A DNA stretch of 64,000 nt from assembly GCA_963693285.1 (NCBI GenBank), contig OY848917.1, forward strand, positions 16,430,192-16,494,191, in the 5' to 3' direction. Shown here piece by piece: positions 59,029 to 64,000 of the stretch; position 1 is the first letter of the stretch, and each line of letters begins with the position of its first letter. Both the position numbers and the translations under genes were made by a program. The notes under the pieces are model-generated. The model was not told where the DNA came from and ran no database searches. It saw nothing but the letters and a program-made list of their open reading frames with translations. This DNA comes from Xestospongia muta. Taxonomy: Eukaryota > Porifera > Demospongiae > Haplosclerida > Petrosiidae.

Positions 59029-60640
59029 CACTGAACTAGCAAACTTGATTGATTGCTGTGCCTTTTATATGTACCTTTTAGTTACCTCAACTAGTAGTGT
59101 TTTTTAGATATATAGATATTTTGTAGTTGCTGATTTTAGTTTTCCTCAAAATGATGTCATTTCAATTGAATATTCACTAAATAATATTTAGTTTGACTTT
59201 GTATGAATGGTGGCTTTCAAAAATACCTATTACATATAAGTGATGGAAATCATTTTTAAAAAATGAAGAAATGATGCTAAGAAACCTTGTGGAACAAAAA
59301 GAGAGAAATAAAAGCAGAAACTCTTTTGTAATAGTGGCTTTAAAAAAGCCATTTATTTGAGCAAATCAGGAGTAACACAAGAAATAATTTTGCTGCAGTC
59401 ACAAATAATATTAAGGTTGTCTGTTGTCACTCTTGAATGCTGCTTAACAACAAATTATTATTATGAAATCACTAATGCCAGAGAACAAGGTTTAGTTACA
59501 GTGCATATAAATAGAGACAAAGATTAAGCAAAAAAAGGAACAAAGTGATCGCATGAGAGAGGAAGAGTGAATGTGCCATAATAATGGAATATAAACCGAG
59601 TAACAGGGGACATAAATTAAGCTGACATATTAGACAAGATGAGTAAGAAGCAAAAGAGCAAGAATGAGTGCACAAGTGAGGGAAGGAAGAGAGAAAGAGC
59701 CTTAGTATTTGTGTATAAAATGAGTAACAGAGGACCAAGATTAAGAGAACATTTTAGAGAGGAAAACAGATGAAAAGAGAGAAGAAACAATGAAAGCAAG
59801 ACAAAGTAGAGTGAATAGCATCAGTACTTACACAACAATAAAGAGAGTAATTGTAAAAGGAGACAGACCAATGACAAAAAAGAAACAAGACTGGCTACAA
59901 ATATAGTTTATAAAAGATTGTGAAAAGAGAAGACTGAAACTGAATCGATAACGCAACATCAATACCTTAATGAAGCATACATCAACAAACATTGGTTGAA
60001 AATAATATGTGCCAGGAACAGAAGATGAATTAACAGAACTGCTATTAATATTTTGTACTATTGTGATCTATTTTTGAATTACCTAATTGATATTTAATTT
60101 TATTGCCTATTGTGTCAAACTCTAGTACTACTATGCTTGAGAATTGCTGGAGTTACAAAGAACCTCACATTTTGAGGAAATTAAATCTCACATGTACAAT
60201 TTACAGTAACTGTCTGCATCCTATACATCATTGTATTATTGTTAAGATATAAGAACATACCACTTACTTACATAGTTCATGTAGTTCAACAAATGAAGTC
60301 TCTTGATCAGAAAAGATATGCAGGACTGTTCTATTATAAATTCCATAGTGATAAACCTACATGTAAATTCTAGTGTCTAACTAATGAGACATTAAACAGA
60401 ATATTACTTTGAAAATTAATGTTAATCAGTATAATAGTTATGTCTGATGTCTACTATACTTGTCAGTGTCTTGTATGCAGCCTAAATGACTCTATATTGG
60501 TTAAGTCAACTGATAATTTTTTTTGTAACATGTATGATGAATATATTAAATCAAGAAATGTAATTTTACCTCTGGCCAAAGAATATGCAAAAACGTCTTA
60601 AACAGTATTAACTATCAAAGTAAAATAGGAGCATTTATGG
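59029..60640. other. Region 3' of gene B
   Basis: No gene supported. 59195-59480 aligns with 32555-33030 of unit A. 59500-59830 is purine-rich (AAG/GAGA-type) and gives Ser/Leu-rich open frames on the minus strand that I regard as composition artefacts. Confidence 0.5.
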
Positions 60641-61310
60641 AGGAAAGACTTCATATTTAACCGAAACAATATCTTCCCTCAACTAATAGTAACATTAAGA
60701 GAGAATCAACAGTAACTAATAATAACACAATAGTTTTATAAGGTTTCAGATAAGTACAGTTGCTCTAAAAATGTAAGTATATACATAAATGTATATAGTT
60801 ATCTTGTTATACAACTAGTCCCACAAATGTGACATTAAACTATAGTATTTTTATATTGAGATATTTGGTATATTTTGTCTTTGAAAAGTAACTAAACTAT
60901 TTATATTTCAAATAGTAGGTGGGTACTCCTATCATTAAAAACTGTTGTCCATACTTAGTGTATTACAACAGTGTTGTTATATTATTTTGATATTTGATAT
61001 GTCTTTCATCCACAAATTATACCGCTAGGACATAGCATATATGCATTTTACATATAGTATTATATTATGTACCTCCTCTAACTTGTGTGTATTTACTTGA
61101 TTTTATAGACCTGAAGCAGATAAAGAAGTATTAGATTATTGACAGTTAGTGCTAAGAATCACATGACTGCTGTGTGTGTAGTATCCAACACTACAAAGAG
61201 TGCTTTAATAAAATATCTCAAGAATCTTACGTGGGCTTGACTGGTCTAAGATGGTCAAAAATTCACACTGAACTAGCAAATTCATGGATTCTTTTCATTC
61301 TTTCAGTTCT
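60640..61310 (+). pseudogene. Decayed third copy of the vinculin-tail 3' end
   Basis: Aligns with 30830-31420: the intron block, then at about 61109-61265 the last-exon equivalent (GATAAAGAAG ... GACAGTTAGTGCTAAGAATC ... ATGACTGCTG). It carries an early stop and indels. It lies between gene B and TGFBRAP1-B, so a 3' part of the gene was duplicated once more before decaying. Confidence 0.65.
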
Positions 61311-61892
61311 TATATCATGGAGTGATAGGTGGTTCTTGGTGTGACATCACCTAAAGTCTAAATCAAACCTAACATTATTAAATCTATGACACATAGTGAT
61401 ATCATCATAGGACATGTTGTTACATCATCAGTCAAGTTACACCAAGAAGCACCCTATGTCTTAGAAAGACTCCATTTTAATCCATCACAATAACTCGAGC
61501 ACATCGTCAGTGACAATTGGATGGCCTAGTCAGTGATTGATTTAACTGATTCAATACCATTGCATGTGATAGTGAAATGATTTTGAACTTATATAGGAAT
61601 TGAAATATTATACCACTACTTAGTACATTGTTCATGTAATTAGCCACAAAGAAAGATAAACAAAACTGTTTTAAATGTATTCTATCTACTCACAATATAT
61701 TGTTACCTTGTACAACAGCTAGTTACTGGACTATTGTTTGTTAACAAAATATAATGATACAAAGAATTTAACAATTCTGTAAATTATTTTTGTTTTTATA
61801 AAATCATAAATCAGAACAGAACTATGTCATATAAATGACAACTACAATAAAAAAGTTAGTAATAATAATAATAATAAGAGTTACTCAGACAA

Positions 61893-63471
61893 TTAATAAT
61901 CAGAGAACCAAGTACCAGTTATGGGACATATATTTTTATTACGTCCACATTTGAGGTGAGTGACAATACCATTAGGATAACGTACAAATGCAGTGGCTTC
62001 AGTGAATGGTAACTGACAAACTGGACATACTCTATAGAAGAGAGAGTATCAGGTTACATTTACTATAATATATGTAAACAATGTCTTCTGTATAAACAAC
62101 TAATGAAGATATATTTTATGCAATCTATATTAAAAGATCATTTTGCCAACAAGGAGTAAACTACAATTGATTACAATCTGTTGTCATAGTGATAATGATA
62201 CAAACATGTACCTGGTATCAGTAATTTTCACAGGTCCCTCTTGTAATTTCATTAATTCAAATTTTGTCTAAAATAAAGATAAAATAAAGAATAATAATTA
62301 TATCAATAATATTAGTAATATCTCTAAAAATGGATATCCTCATTTGAAAAAAAAAACTGACAATTACTAAGATAATTGTGAGCTACCTCTGACTCATCAA
62401 ATACAATCAATATTTACAATTTTACATAAAACATTTAATAACTTGTGTTAGTAATACATTTATTATATATCTATTATTATGCCATAAAATATAGTACAAT
62501 TAATGTGTTATACATTTGAAATCCTATTACTGTAACAGTACATAATGTTTACCTGTAAATTTTCTCCTTTAGCTAGACTGTGTTCTATTTTACTTGTACG
62601 TCCAGCATTAGTTGTACTACGAATACTACGAACAAGAAAATCTTTGACAGTACTGATTTCCCAATGAGATGGTAATATCTGGAGTACCTATAACATGACA
62701 ATACATAATAACAATATGTATCTATAATATAATTATACTTTACATGTAATTAACAAAATAGTAATATTTACTGACAATCATCTAATAGAGCTGTTGATGA
62801 CTACATAAAGCTAGATCAAGAACTGATACTTTGTATCAACTAACCACTGTACAGTGTGAAATTTAGTGAAAAAAATTTAATGACTGAAATAGTGTTTGGA
62901 AAATTGTTTAGAAAGTTAAACTTGACAAATTAAAAAGTTATATAATACAGTTACCAAGGATAGCATAAATTATCTGCACACAACACACACACACACACAG
63001 TTCTTACCTTTGCAGCATCAAATTCTTCACCATGTGTGTTCAAGAGTTTTAGTGCTTGTTTAATAAGAGGTGGTTTTGAACTGAAATAATATTATGTTAG
63101 TTAATAAAGGGTTAACTAACTTACCCGTCAGATGGTCTAAGGTAGACAGTTAATAATGTCTGGTATACTCGTTGACGATCTTGTCTGCTACGACCCTATC
63201 ATAATTAAAGTTATATTATATCATATTCTATAACAAACTTATAACATATATTATATTATTGAATCTTGTTTGTATATATATTAGCTTACCTTTGTATATA
63301 TAGAACAATATCGTTCAGCACCTTCATAATCCTGTAAATGATGAGCTAATATACTAAGAGCTTTTTCATGTTCATCCATCTGTATAAATTATAAAGACAT
63401 ATAATAACTACATAATGTACAAATATACTCTCTCATGATAACATTACAATAAATGTGTAAGTGTATGTATG

Positions 63472-63505
<34 letters not shown>

Positions 63506-64000
63506 TGTGTGCGTGTGTGCGTATGTGCGTATATATATATATATATACATTTACATGTATAGTTTAAAGATTTTTATGATTAAAGAAATGATATGTGAGG
63601 TGTCTAATAGCACATTCTTTGTATAAGTCAGTGTCTTGAACTCTGTTTAATAAAAAGGAGGCACGATAACTAGATGATTCTTCAAGAAAGCTCTGTAGTT
63701 TTGTCCTGTCAAATAATAAATATGATAATTAGTAATGTTAGACTGATTTTAAAATGTTAATATTATTAAGTGTCACGTAAAATGGATTAACAATATTTAT
63801 ATATGTACCTGGCCTCTTTTAAGTGTTTGGTATTCTTCTCTTCTTTTAACTTTAATACTTTTTCTAAATACAACATACCAAGACGAGTATGAAAGACCTC
63901 ATCCTAGACAACACAACAACAAACAGTATACCTGTAATATTATTAATATATATATTATCAATATAATAGACTTATTAAATGATATATTAGTATTAATAAT
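61893..64000 (-). CDS. TGFBRAP1: TGFBRAP1/Vps3-like CORVET subunit, copy B (runs off the window)
   Basis: Near-identical duplicate of copy A. Exons on the minus strand: 63903-63809, 63705-~63606 (damaged), 63379-63290, 63195-63125, 63080-63008, 62687-62553, 62267-62212, 62031-61893 (CPVCQLPF motif, stop TAA). The gene continues 5' beyond the window, so it could hold the N-terminal half that copy A lacks. However, the exon ending near 63606 has a 60 bp deletion relative to 35337-35396. This removes the last 12 coding bases (LYGR), the GTAAGT donor and part of the intron, and reading through meets a stop. Unless this is an assembly or allele artefact, the copy cannot splice normally here. Confidence 0.75.
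63465..63550. repeat. (TA)n/(TG)n microsatellite in TGFBRAP1-B intron
   Basis: TATATA ... CACACATATATGTGTGCGTG ... TATATA, self-complementary. It is expanded relative to the equivalent at 35242-35276, and lies just beside the 60 bp deletion. Confidence 0.85.

Noticed and set aside
59496..59799. Two overlapping Ser/Leu-rich minus-strand frames
   Set aside because: Purine-rich low-complexity DNA with no family match; the frames overlap each other and look compositional.

Overview
The window looks like animal nuclear DNA from an early-branching metazoan, most likely a demosponge of the Amphimedon type. That assignment is inferred from four things: very AT-rich sequence, many 40-100 bp introns with clean GT-AG ends, animal-specific domain families (TRAF-like RING proteins, ZU5/death-domain adaptors, a vinculin tail, TGFBRAP1), and abundant tandem repeats. 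No bacterial gene organisation, rRNA, tRNA or CRISPR was seen. One 200-base run of N (4354-4553) marks an assembly gap.

Layout. 1-3260 (minus): decayed TRAF-like genes (RING, TRAF zinc finger, coiled coil, membrane segment), one split inside its zinc-finger coding sequence by an ~826 bp element with 11 bp inverted ends. 3260-4553: non-coding sequence, simple repeats and the gap. 4554-11108 (minus): an about 30-exon WRN-type RecQ helicase gene with RQC, HRDC and C-terminal helix-turn-helix parts but no exonuclease domain. 11.4-20.5 kb: a minisatellite, a collapsed second WRN-like copy, and a mosaic of WRN exon fragments in both orientations.

20.5-64 kb is one tandem segmental duplication with a period of about 27-28 kb. 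Each unit carries a plus-strand gene (gene A exons 25542-31405; gene B 38680-59028) convergent with a minus-strand TGFBRAP1-like gene (33638-37444; 61893 to the window end). Genes A and B encode an unusual chain: ankyrin repeats, a ZU5 (plus UPA-like) region, a death domain, a proline-rich linker made of phase 1-1 exons, and a C-terminal domain that I recognise as a vinculin tail. Gene B is complete, with an exon 1 that codes only the ATG. Gene A lacks the first two ankyrin exons. Its 5' side begins inside a ~143 bp satellite array that in gene B sits in the intron after the second ankyrin exon.

Other repeats: the gene B satellite array (43.4-51.7 kb) contains a recent 1843 bp higher-order duplication; gene B has five tandem copies of a 98 bp exon-plus-intron unit; an inverted-repeat element lies just before the array.

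How the parts fit: ZU5 and death domains are signalling modules, ankyrin repeats bind partners, and the vinculin tail is an F-actin/phosphoinositide binding module. The inferred role of A/B is an adaptor linking death-fold signalling to the actin cortex. Both duplicates of both genes carry distinct lesions: a 68 bp exon deletion in gene A, an acceptor mutation in gene B, 5' truncation of TGFBRAP1-A, and loss of a splice donor in TGFBRAP1-B.
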